Shown here one piece after another: positions 16,937 through 25,005 of a DNA stretch of 64,000 nucleotides. Below the pieces are notes generated by a model. That model worked only from the letters and a program-made list of their open reading frames with translations, was not told where the DNA came from and did no database searches. Source of the DNA: PALSA-1006 sp041660815 (GTDB lineage Bacteria > Pseudomonadota > Gammaproteobacteria > Burkholderiales > Gallionellaceae); the NCBI GenBank assembly GCA_041660815.1, contig JBAZVN010000015.1, forward strand, positions 24,640-88,639, written 5' to 3'. Numbering within the stretch: the stretch's first letter is position 1; every line of letters begins with the position of its first letter. The position numbers and the translations under genes were made by a program.

Positions 16937-19900
16937 ATGTCTGATAAAAGTGATTTCAGAGCGGATTTAACGGGGCGTGTGATCGAGGCGTTAGAAGCAG
17001 GTACCGCGCCTTGGCAAAAGTCGTGGAATGGTGGTGCCGGTGGTTTCTTTCCGGTGAATCCCGTGACGGGGAAAGCCTATCGTGGCGGGAATGCGTTTGC
17101 GTTGATGGCGGCTGGATACGACGATCCACGCTGGTGTACGTTCAATCAGGCGTCTCAAAACGAATGGAAAATCAAAAAGGGCGAAAAAGCGACTTGGGTT
17201 GAGTATTGGAAGTGGTCTGAGTCGGTTGAGCAGCTGGATAAAGCGACGGGTGAAGTCGTAAAGGAAGATGTATCACTGGAGTCGCCGCGTGTTTTCTATG
17301 CGAAGGTCTTTAATTTATCGCAGATGGAAAATGTGCCTGAGCTAGTGCGTCAACAGCCTGCTTGGGATGGTCATGCATTGGCTGATCGGATGCTGGAAGG
17401 ATCTGGAGCGCAGATTATTCACGATCAGGCTGACCGTGCGTTTTATTCGGTCACGCTGGATGAAATTCACTTGCCGGCAAGAGCCGCTTTTTCTGATATA
17501 GGAAATTTCTATTCGACCGCTTTACATGAGCTTGGGCATTGGACAGGGCATTCGTCACGGTTAAATCGTGAGTTCGGAACGTCGCGAGGCAGTGATCTGT
17601 ACGCGAAGGAAGAGTTGCGGGCAGAGTTGGCCAGTTTGTTCTTGGCGGATAGATTGGGCATTCCGTTTGAGATTGGTAATCATGCGGCTTATGTCGGTTT
17701 GTGGATCGGGACGCTAAAGAGCGATAAAAATGAGATATTTCGAGCTGCAAAGGATGCTGAGGGGATTGTTGAGTATGTGATGGGGTTGGCAAGGGAGCAT
17801 GGGGTAGAACTTGAGCCTGCTGTTGAAATCACGGCACCTGCGTCAGTGATAGAAAAGCCAAAAGCCGAAAAGGTTGGTCGTACCTATTTGAATGTGCCGT
17901 TTGCCGAACGTGGTGAGGCAAAGTCGTTAGGCGCACGTTGGGATGGTGTGAAGGGCTTGTGGTATGTGTCGGCAGGAAAAGATCTGCAGGCGTTCAAGCA
18001 GTGGGATCGTCCACGAGGAACGAAAGAAGCGATTGATGAATTTGCGGGTGTAGCTCGCGATGCCGGGTTGATTATTTTGGGGATGCCGATTCTCGATGGG
18101 AAGTGGCATTACGTTCAGGTCAAAGGTGATCGTGACAAGGAAAAGAGTGGCTCGTATAAAGGCGAGTTGGGGGATCGTCCAAACGGATATGTAAATAATT
18201 TCAAGAACACCGATATGTCGGTGGGTTGGAAATTTGACGGCGGCGGTGTCGATAAAGTGGCGGCAGCGAATACGAATGAGGCATTCAAGCTGGCTCAAGA
18301 GAAACGTGACCAGGAGGATATGGCCGAGAAACTGAGGGTCGCCGGGATGTTGGAAAAGCGGTTGGCGAAGTTACCAGCGGCAAATGCGAATCACGGGTAT
18401 CTAGTTGCTAAAGGCGTTGGCGCGTATGGTTTGCTGAGTCAAGGTGACGATCTGGTGATGCCTTTGCGGGACGTTGATGGCAAGGTATGGTCGCAACAGT
18501 CGATCAAAAGCGATGGATCTAAGCTGAATTTGAAAGGTGGACGGAAGACGGGTTCTTTTCATCTGATCGGTGATGAAAAATCGGTTGCGAATGGTGTGAT
18601 TGCGGTCGTTGAGGGTTATGCGACTGGTGCAAGTGTATTTGAGTCTACGCGCTGGCCGGTGGCGGTGGCGGTTGATTCAGGGAATCTGGTGGTGGTTGCG
18701 AAGGCTTTGCGTGAACGGTATCCCGATGCGCAGATGGTTATCTGTGGTGATGATGATCGTTTTAAGCGTTGTACTGTTACCTGGACGAAGGAAGGTGAGT
18801 ACATCAAGGGTCATGAGGTGCCGAATGCCGGGCGTGAGAAGGCGCTGGAGGCAGCTACAGCGGTTGGTGGTAGGGCTGTGTTCCCAGAGTTTTTTGAAGG
18901 TGATTGGAAGGGGACGGATTTCAATGACATTCATGCGGGCGGGTTGAGCGCGCAGGTGTTGTGGCCAATTGTCAAAGAGCTTCAGGCGGAAAAGCAGCAG
19001 TGCGTAAACGCTTTGCATTCGAGCGAAACGGAACAGGAGAGTGAAATGAGTGGGTTTAACAGGAACGACAAGGTGGCAGATCATTACGATAGTAATGAGG
19101 ACTTCGCAGACAAACTGAACATGCTGATTCAAGATTTTGAGTACCCAAACTGGTCATATAAGACGATTGGCGATGTGTTGAATACGGTTGGTGCACAGCA
19201 TGTAAAGGCGATTGAAAATGCTTTAAATGGTATTGAGGTTTACTACACTGTCAGCGCATCGCATTTACCGATGGGCAGTGAACGGAATTTCGATAATGCA
19301 GTTGATGCCGCCAAGTATTTCAGTTCCATCGAGGCGGATCTGTTTCCTTTAGCAGTAAGATCAACAAAAAATGGTGATCGCACTTTTGCCTGTCACGTTG
19401 CAACCATAGCAAGCATGACAAAAGATGGGATCAAGAATACCTGGAAATATGCGTCCAGTAACGATGCCGAATTTAAGCAGGTATATGATTGCCTACAGCA
19501 CGCTCCACATGAAATAACCTCGTCTGAGTTTGCTGCGGTCGCTACCGTCGTCAAGCTGGAAAATCATGGTCGGCAGTGGGAGGTGTTTTTTGGGGATAAA
19601 TGTCGTGGATTTTCTGATGCTCCTACAGAAAGAGAGGCTGTTTTAAATTTTCATAGGGCGCAGGTCAATAATGCCATTTACTTGAACTCTATGGATGCAT
19701 CTGCTGCTGGATTGCCAAAATCATCAATGCCTCCTGATAAGGTGCTGGCTGAGTATCCTGAATTACGGGATAAGTTCGGGCTGGATGGCAAGGTACATAG
19801 ACAGACATCGGTTCTTCAAGCCGCTGATGACCTTATCAAAAGTCTTGATACCTTGGAGGGTGATGATTTACGGAACGCCCTCGGCTCTAATCTGGCCCAT

Positions 19901-20164
19901 GACTTTGCAGTATCTGCCAATCAGCAGCAAGATTTGGAAATCAAGGAACCCAATACTGAGCGTGGCCGGTATCGTGGGGTGGTCGTTGATGACCTAGGAA
20001 CGAAGGTAACGCAACATCAAGGCAAGGGGACTGCGGTGGCTCATGAGAAGGGCAGGCTGGTTGGTGATGTCCATGTGGGGCAGAAGGTTGAGATCGGTTA
20101 CAAGGAGGGCAAGGGCGTGGTGCGGTCGTTGGAAAAGGACATGGAACATACACAGGCACGTTGA
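16937..20164 (+). CDS. ArdC antirestriction - DUF5710 - primase fusion with KfrB domain
   Basis: The 1075-aa polyvalent protein has, in order: an ArdC N-terminal ssDNA-binding domain (GTAPWQKSW, YRGGNAFAL); a zincin with HELGHWTGH near 197; a DUF5710 unit (YLNVPFAERGEAKSLGARW, about 315-360); a primase part with a TOPRIM-like core (VVEGYATGASV near 556, ICGDDDRF near 600) as in TraC-type primases; a helical region; and a C-terminal KfrB domain (about 1010-1070). ArdC blocks restriction and TraC primes the strand entering the recipient, so both roles belong to establishment. TTTAGAGGGGATGAGA lies before the ATG. The last domain is almost the same as that of the HipA protein downstream. Confidence 0.85.
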   Translation: MSDKSDFRADLTGRVIEALEAGTAPWQKSWNGGAGGFFPVNPVTGKAYRGGNAFALMAAGYDDPRWCTFNQASQNEWKIKKGEKATWVEYWKWSESVEQLDKATGEVVKEDVSLESPRVFYAKVFNLSQMENVPELVRQQPAWDGHALADRMLEGSGAQIIHDQADRAFYSVTLDEIHLPARAAFSDIGNFYSTALHELGHWTGHSSRLNREFGTSRGSDLYAKEELRAELASLFLADRLGIPFEIGNHAAYVGLWIGTLKSDKNEIFRAAKDAEGIVEYVMGLAREHGVELEPAVEITAPASVIEKPKAEKVGRTYLNVPFAERGEAKSLGARWDGVKGLWYVSAGKDLQAFKQWDRPRGTKEAIDEFAGVARDAGLIILGMPILDGKWHYVQVKGDRDKEKSGSYKGELGDRPNGYVNNFKNTDMSVGWKFDGGGVDKVAAANTNEAFKLAQEKRDQEDMAEKLRVAGMLEKRLAKLPAANANHGYLVAKGVGAYGLLSQGDDLVMPLRDVDGKVWSQQSIKSDGSKLNLKGGRKTGSFHLIGDEKSVANGVIAVVEGYATGASVFESTRWPVAVAVDSGNLVVVAKALRERYPDAQMVICGDDDRFKRCTVTWTKEGEYIKGHEVPNAGREKALEAATAVGGRAVFPEFFEGDWKGTDFNDIHAGGLSAQVLWPIVKELQAEKQQCVNALHSSETEQESEMSGFNRNDKVADHYDSNEDFADKLNMLIQDFEYPNWSYKTIGDVLNTVGAQHVKAIENALNGIEVYYTVSASHLPMGSERNFDNAVDAAKYFSSIEADLFPLAVRSTKNGDRTFACHVATIASMTKDGIKNTWKYASSNDAEFKQVYDCLQHAPHEITSSEFAAVATVVKLENHGRQWEVFFGDKCRGFSDAPTEREAVLNFHRAQVNNAIYLNSMDASAAGLPKSSMPPDKVLAEYPELRDKFGLDGKVHRQTSVLQAADDLIKSLDTLEGDDLRNALGSNLAHDFAVSANQQQDLEIKEPNTERGRYRGVVVDDLGTKVTQHQGKGTAVAHEKGRLVGDVHVGQKVEIGYKEGKGVVRSLEKDMEHTQAR

Positions 20165-20174
20165 TAACAATCTT

Positions 20175-20215
20175 TTGGCAATGTGTGATATATTAAACAT
20201 TATCATAACTAATAT
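20175..20215 (+). promoter_or_regulatory. Promoter and operator of the hipBA pair
   Basis: TTGGCA at 20175 and CATTAT at 20198 are spaced 17 bp. An inverted repeat ATATTA...TAATAT (20190-20195 and 20210-20215) overlaps the -10 region, fitting autorepression by HipB. Boxes are weak, so the assignment is tentative. Confidence 0.4.
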
Positions 20216-20232
20216 TTGTTTAAGTAAATACA

Positions 20233-20562
20233 ATGTCAAAAGAAAACAGGAAGAAAAGAATTTGTTTTGACGAATTGCCTATTGATGTTCAGACTTCATT
20301 AGTTAATTTTGGTAAAAAAATTACTATTGCTCGACGTTCTCGCTTGTTGACTCAAGCAGAATTGGCGGCACGTATTGATGTTGGATTGAATACGATGATT
20401 TCTATTGAGCAAGGATCGCCATCAGTCCAATTTGGTAGTTATGTGATGGCGTTGTGGTGTTTAAACTTGCTTGATGAATTCGAACGTGTAGCACGTCCAG
20501 AGGACGATCCTATTACTGTGCAGATTGGAATTAAAAAGATCGGGAAGGTTGTGCAAAAATGA
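20233..20562 (+). CDS. hipB: HipB-type antitoxin, Xre-family DNA-binding protein
   Basis: A 109-aa protein with a single Xre helix-turn-helix (RRSRLLTQAELAARIDVGLN...ISIEQG, about residues 36-68). Its ATGA overlap with the hipA start is the classic arrangement of HipB/HipA antitoxin-toxin operons. HipB binds HipA and represses the pair; the inverted repeat over the promoter is a fitting operator. The C-terminal 25 residues probably contact the toxin. Confidence 0.8.
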   Translation: MSKENRKKRICFDELPIDVQTSLVNFGKKITIARRSRLLTQAELAARIDVGLNTMISIEQGSPSVQFGSYVMALWCLNLLDEFERVARPEDDPITVQIGIKKIGKVVQK

Positions 20563-22022
20563 AGAAAATTGCTCCTGTATATTGTTGGCTGTCTGGTGAT
20601 GTTGCGCCTGTCCTCGCTGGTGAATTTGAGTGGGACGGTGGGCAAGGAAAATTTACCTATGATGATTCATTTTTAACGAATGGCAAGGCTGTACCACTCG
20701 ACCCTGTATCGCTACCGCTTAGACGTTCAAAAAATATAGAGCAATCCTTCAAAGGCATTTTTGGTGTTTTTTCCGATTCAAGTGCCGATGCTTGGGGTAA
20801 GCGAGTGCTTGAGGCCACCTATGGTGAACTGGACGAGTTTGATGTTCTGGAAAAGTCGTTAGATGACGGTGTCGGCGCGATTGCAATAGGTAACCCTGAT
20901 GCCAAAAAATCGACTATTTATAGCCTTGATGACATTGTTGTAGCTGCTAATAAAATCAAAGCTTATCAGACCGACGATATTCCTACAGAGTTGTTGGCAA
21001 AACTTGCCCCAACGACCAGTATTGGCGGCATGAAGCCTAAAATCAACATCGAATATAAAGGCCAGATGTGGCTTGCAAAATTTATTGAGCGTGGTGATTC
21101 ACCCTATTTACCTCATGCAGAATCGGCCATGCTGAAACTGGGAAAAGACTGTGGAATTCATACCTGCCAGAGCGAAGTAGCACTTGTAACTGATGATTGT
21201 TACGCAATTCTGGTGAAAAGATTTGATCGTGAAAAGGTTGATGATGGTTTCACTCGTCGAGGTTTTGCAAGCGCGCATACTATGTTACGTGTTAGTCCGT
21301 TGTCTGGACTGAAAGAAAAATCGTATATTCGTCTTGCGGAGGAAATGAAAAGATGGGTTAACTCCGCTGAATTAATAGACGAAAAGCGTGAATTATGGAG
21401 GCGTGTCGTATTTAATGCCTTGGTCGGGAATACTGACGATCATTCAAAAAATCATGGTTTATTGCAAGATGGTCGGAATTGGAAATTATCTCCAGCGTTC
21501 GACATCGTGCCATTTCAACATAAACGTGGTCATTTGGCCCTGTCGATGGCTTTTGCACAAGTAGACGGAAAAATGAGCGCTGTTGTTTCGCAGGAATCCC
21601 TGTTAGTGAACTCAAACAAATTTGGGTATCAGAAAGAAGAGGCCGAAAAAATTCTTGATGATATGGCAAACATAGTTAAATTTGGATGGCGTGATCGGAT
21701 GAGCAAGGAAGGTATGCCCCCTGCCGTCATTGATTCATTTGCCAATTCCTTTTCTTTCGCTAATGAAATTGGCATAAACCATACTCAAGATTTGATCGTT
21801 AATGAGGCCGATGTTGAACGGGGACGTTATCGTGGCGAAGTGATTGATGACAGCGGTGTAAAAGTGACGCAGCACCAAGGTAAAGGAACTGCGGTCGCTC
21901 ATGAGAAAAACAGGTTGCTGAATGATGTCCAGGTTGGCCAGAAGGTCGAAATCGGCTACAAGGATGGCAAGGGTACGGTGAAATCGCTGGAGAATGGTAA
22001 GGATGTTGGACAGGAGCGTTGA
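20559..22022 (+). CDS. hipA: HipA-family Ser/Thr kinase toxin fused to a KfrB domain
   Basis: The 487-aa protein has the HipA N-terminal region, a nucleotide-binding motif with the lysine in MWLAKFIERG, and the catalytic stretch GNTDDHSKNHG near 290-300, followed by SPAFDIVP (the DFD-like metal site). HipA kinases slow growth by phosphorylating targets such as glutamyl-tRNA synthetase. The usual protein ends near residue 420; here about 65 extra residues form a KfrB-type domain (GRYRGEVIDDSG...VEIGYKDGKGTV). That tail matches the end of the ArdC-primase protein so closely, also in DNA, that recent copying is likely. A toxin carrying a transfer-protein tail is unusual. Confidence 0.85.
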   Translation: MKKIAPVYCWLSGDVAPVLAGEFEWDGGQGKFTYDDSFLTNGKAVPLDPVSLPLRRSKNIEQSFKGIFGVFSDSSADAWGKRVLEATYGELDEFDVLEKSLDDGVGAIAIGNPDAKKSTIYSLDDIVVAANKIKAYQTDDIPTELLAKLAPTTSIGGMKPKINIEYKGQMWLAKFIERGDSPYLPHAESAMLKLGKDCGIHTCQSEVALVTDDCYAILVKRFDREKVDDGFTRRGFASAHTMLRVSPLSGLKEKSYIRLAEEMKRWVNSAELIDEKRELWRRVVFNALVGNTDDHSKNHGLLQDGRNWKLSPAFDIVPFQHKRGHLALSMAFAQVDGKMSAVVSQESLLVNSNKFGYQKEEAEKILDDMANIVKFGWRDRMSKEGMPPAVIDSFANSFSFANEIGINHTQDLIVNEADVERGRYRGEVIDDSGVKVTQHQGKGTAVAHEKNRLLNDVQVGQKVEIGYKDGKGTVKSLENGKDVGQER

Positions 22023-22040
22023 CTTGGCCGGTTCAGATTT

Positions 22041-22079
22041 TATCGGCGAATTGACTAATTCGGTATATGTGCCGATAAT
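22041..22079 (+). promoter_or_regulatory. Promoter inside an inverted repeat
   Basis: TTGACT at 22051, 17 bp, GATAAT at 22074. The boxes are framed by TATCGGC/GCCGATA (22041-22047, 22071-22077) with a nested GAATT/AATTC. The arrangement suggests an operator over the promoter of the small membrane gene at 22111. Confidence 0.55.
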
Positions 22080-22110
22080 TGTACAATTATAAATAGATTG
22101 TTATAAGGCG

Positions 22111-22320
22111 ATGAATAAAGAGACGATAGATATGCTGTTCTGGTGGACGGGCTTTCTGGTTTGGATCGCTTGGTTCGGTGTTTTGATTTTCTATCTGATC
22201 GCCAATTACAACACAAACAAGTTACACCGGAAGTACAAGCAATCTTTAGTCATGGATTGTGGATGCTTTAGAAAATGCTCATGTGTTGTCAGTGTTGTCG
22301 CTGATAACCAGACGGTTTAA
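22111..22320 (+). CDS. Small membrane protein, 69 aa
   Basis: One long hydrophobic segment (about residues 8-31, rich in W and F) is followed by a basic stretch and a Cys-rich tail (CGCFRKCSC). ATAAGGCG precedes the ATG. No family is recognised. It is the first gene after the promoter within the inverted repeat. Confidence 0.5.
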   Translation: MNKETIDMLFWWTGFLVWIAWFGVLIFYLIANYNTNKLHRKYKQSLVMDCGCFRKCSCVVSVVADNQTV

Positions 22321-22347
22321 ATCACATTTATTTCTGAAAGGCTAAGG

Positions 22348-22677
22348 ATGATGGAACATTTGCAAGAAAGACAAGTAACGGTGGTATTGATTGAGCCAAA
22401 GGCCATTCTGGCGAGTTATGACATTCTGCTGAATGAGGACGATTTTTTCATTTCAGTGAATGGGGTCGTTAAACCATCCGATTGTTCAGGGTTCTCGGTT
22501 GATGAAAATGAGTGTCTCGTTTTCCATCAAGATCAGGGTGATGTCGTTTCGTATCCGGTACCGGATACGTTTAAGGAATTGATCGCCTCGTCGAAAAAGA
22601 TCCTGTTTGTCCGGTTTGAAGAGGGTGATGTTGAGGATGCATGTGAATTAACCAAGGAGATTTGCTATGCCAGTTGA
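22348..22677 (+). CDS. Unknown 109-aa acidic protein
   Basis: Soluble and acidic, with no domain I know. GGCTAAGG serves as ribosome site; the next ATG three bases on is an equal choice. The end overlaps the start of the following gene by 11 bases, so the two are translationally coupled. Confidence 0.55.
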   Translation: MMEHLQERQVTVVLIEPKAILASYDILLNEDDFFISVNGVVKPSDCSGFSVDENECLVFHQDQGDVVSYPVPDTFKELIASSKKILFVRFEEGDVEDACELTKEICYAS

Positions 22678-23686
22678 ATCAAGTTTGATGGATCGGATTC
22701 GTAATGTCGTTAGTTCGCCTAATTTGAAGGTTGTACCTATCGGTGAAGTCGATGATGTGAATCGCGGTATTTTGCGTGTACGTGATTTCGGTAAGTTGCA
22801 AGATGTCGTGAAGATGACGTTTGCGGCTGCGGTCGTAGCTGCGGCAATGGCAATGCCTAACGTTTCGCACGCGCAAGGCGTCGGGTATGACGCCGGTGTG
22901 TACGGGCAGGGTCAAGGGCAAGTGATGCAGGCGGGTACTGCTATGCGCATGGAGGTGGTTGCCGTGCGGCCTGTGAATATTGAGGTTGCGGCCCCGGCGC
23001 AGAGAAATAATTCAGGAATGGGATATGCGGTAACTGCGGCGGCTGGTGGTGTGGGTGCTGTGATCGGAAATAATATCGGCGGCAATAATCAAAGCAGTCG
23101 GCAACTCGGCGCGATTCTAGGCGGCTTGATCGGCGCGATTGGTGGCAACATGGCCAGCAATGCGATGAATGCACCGGAAGAAGCAAAACAGATTCCTGGT
23201 ACTGAAATTACGCTGCTCAATCCGGTCAACAATCAGTTGTCGGTCATTACCCAAGCTGGCACACAACGCTTTGCAGAAGGTGATCGTGTGTTGGTATCAA
23301 GCGTGGGCGGAAACACGCGTGTGGTGTTGGATCGCAGCCAGGTGCAATCACAGAATATGGAGTCGCGCACAAATTCGGCCATTGATCCCTATGATGATAT
23401 TGTGAATAAGGCAACTGAAAACCTGAATGGCAAGGGTGTCATGGGTGTTATCCGGGACGCGAACAAGGAAAGCGGTTCCTATATAGGAACTGTGGTCACT
23501 AAAAATGACAAGTACGCGGCCATTGATATTGGCAAAAATAACTTGGTTGTTGTACCCAGTGCCATTTCAAATGGACACTTAGAGCAGGGGCAAAGGGTGT
23601 CGCTGAAGTTCAATCACGGCGTAGCACAGGATGTCAGCCAGCAAAGCCAAGGACGTGGACGCGATCAGGGTTACGGTCGGGATTGA
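22667..23686 (+). CDS. Glycine-zipper membrane protein with KfrB-like C-terminal domain
   Basis: A 339-aa protein. A hydrophobic Ala-rich segment near residues 50-67 ending in SHAQG looks like a signal sequence, though it lies behind 48 polar residues. A glycine zipper (AAGGVGAVIGNN...GGLIGAIGGNM, about 117-165) resembles 17-kDa/SlyB outer-membrane proteins. The C-terminal 100 residues, beginning DPYDDIVNKA, form a variant KfrB unit (GSYIGTVVTK...VSLKFNHGVA). The same block, with the same DANKESGSYIG stretch, ends the next gene. If exported, this would be the only exported KfrB protein here; an internal start without the leader is also possible. Confidence 0.65.
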   Translation: MPVESSLMDRIRNVVSSPNLKVVPIGEVDDVNRGILRVRDFGKLQDVVKMTFAAAVVAAAMAMPNVSHAQGVGYDAGVYGQGQGQVMQAGTAMRMEVVAVRPVNIEVAAPAQRNNSGMGYAVTAAAGGVGAVIGNNIGGNNQSSRQLGAILGGLIGAIGGNMASNAMNAPEEAKQIPGTEITLLNPVNNQLSVITQAGTQRFAEGDRVLVSSVGGNTRVVLDRSQVQSQNMESRTNSAIDPYDDIVNKATENLNGKGVMGVIRDANKESGSYIGTVVTKNDKYAAIDIGKNNLVVVPSAISNGHLEQGQRVSLKFNHGVAQDVSQQSQGRGRDQGYGRD

Positions 23687-23706
23687 GGTTATTTCAAGGA
23701 GTTGAA

Positions 23707-24627
23707 ATGTTGAATGCAGATAACGGCTTGATTGCGGCTCTTGAGTCGAGAATCAGAGAAGATTTCAAAAATAGATTTGATATTTCGGAAGTCACTCAAA
23801 ACATGCGTGTTGGATACATCGAGCAAGGTATTTCTCCGGTCGAGGGTTTGGAAATTGATGCGTACCGGGCGATTGATGCGCGAAACATGATGTTTGGTGA
23901 TGCAGTCAGTGTCGCTAAAGCAGCACAGATCAAGGATGTTTCTGGTGTAAATGAGCGCCTGCAGGCGATGCGTGAGATCAGTGTGAATGTTTTATCGCCG
24001 GAATTATCAAAAATGTGGGCTGAAGTTGATGCACTCGACTTCGGCAAGATATTTATATCGGCAGACCGAGCAGAAGACGCGGCGTTGTTAATTGCTGACA
24101 ATATGAAAGGCAACCATGAATATGCTGAGGTAATGGATGAAAAGTCCTTGGCGGCTTCGATAGCTGTAATCGAAAGGAAAAATCAGGACAGAATTCTGGC
24201 TAAAGAAATACGGAAGTCGGCGGAATTAAACGATTTGAATTCTGAGGCTGTGCTGCAAGCCGAGGCCGCTTTAAAAATTGTTGAACATTTGAAGACGGAG
24301 GTACGCGAGGCCGGGCTGGATATTGTTGTCGATCCGTATGATGACATTGTGGACAAAGCTGCTGAAAGTCTCGGTTCTAAAGGGATCATGGGGGTTGTAC
24401 GTGATGCCAACAAGGAGAGTGGTTCTTATATTGGAAATGTGGTCGATAAAAATGAAAAGTTTGCGCTCATTGATATTGGCCGGAATCACCTCGTTGTTGT
24501 GCCGAGTACCATTTCTAATGGTGAACTGGAAAAAGGTAAAAGGGTGTCTTTGAAGTTCCAGAATGGAATTGCGCGTGATGTCAGCCAGGCACAGAGTCGG
24601 GTGCAAGAACAGGGTTTGGAAAGGTAA
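23707..24627 (+). CDS. Helical protein with KfrB-like C-terminal domain (paralogous tail)
   Basis: The 306-aa protein is helical and charged over its first 210 residues, without a known motif. Its last 95 residues repeat the end of the preceding protein: DPYDDIVDKAAESL, DANKESGSYIG and the KfrB-like LIDIGRNHLVVVPS part. AAGGAG stands 6 bp before the ATG; an upstream TTG in the same frame is less likely. The pair shows how the tail has been moved between unrelated bodies. Confidence 0.6.
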   Translation: MLNADNGLIAALESRIREDFKNRFDISEVTQNMRVGYIEQGISPVEGLEIDAYRAIDARNMMFGDAVSVAKAAQIKDVSGVNERLQAMREISVNVLSPELSKMWAEVDALDFGKIFISADRAEDAALLIADNMKGNHEYAEVMDEKSLAASIAVIERKNQDRILAKEIRKSAELNDLNSEAVLQAEAALKIVEHLKTEVREAGLDIVVDPYDDIVDKAAESLGSKGIMGVVRDANKESGSYIGNVVDKNEKFALIDIGRNHLVVVPSTISNGELEKGKRVSLKFQNGIARDVSQAQSRVQEQGLER

Positions 24628-24661
24628 GTCGGGTAAGTTAATTATTTTATAAGGTGATGAT

Positions 24662-24883
24662 ATGCATATTCAAGTAGGAACACATGTTGAGTTGACCGAT
24701 CATTTACTGTTCGGAGGGAGTTCAAAAAAGATTAAAAATTTACAAGTTGTTGGTAGTTCAGTGGGTGTTCTGGTTTGTGTATCTGTACCGGAAATTAACG
24801 GTGTCGGGGAATTTGAAATTAGCGAGGAATATTTACGAAAGCGAATACAGGCTGGACGTGCTTGCATTCGCACAGTTCAGTAA
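24662..24883 (+). CDS. Unknown 73-aa protein
   Basis: A short soluble protein with several Val/Gly-rich beta-like stretches. TTATAAGGTGATGAT precedes the ATG. No family recognised; it lies in the spacer leading to the coupling-protein gene. Confidence 0.45.
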   Translation: MHIQVGTHVELTDHLLFGGSSKKIKNLQVVGSSVGVLVCVSVPEINGVGEFEISEEYLRKRIQAGRACIRTVQ

Positions 24884-25005
24884 CTCATTAAAAAGATGGA
24901 TTGGTTATGGAAAAGAACGTCGGGATGTTTCCGGCGTTTTTTCATTGGTTTAATGCTTTATTTGTTGTACTATTGTGCAATAAATTTATAAGGCAGGGTG
25001 ATGTT

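Noticed and set aside
24901..25005. Longer N-terminus for the coupling protein
   Set aside because: The extension has no good ribosome site, while AAGGCAGGG stands right before the ATG at 25006.
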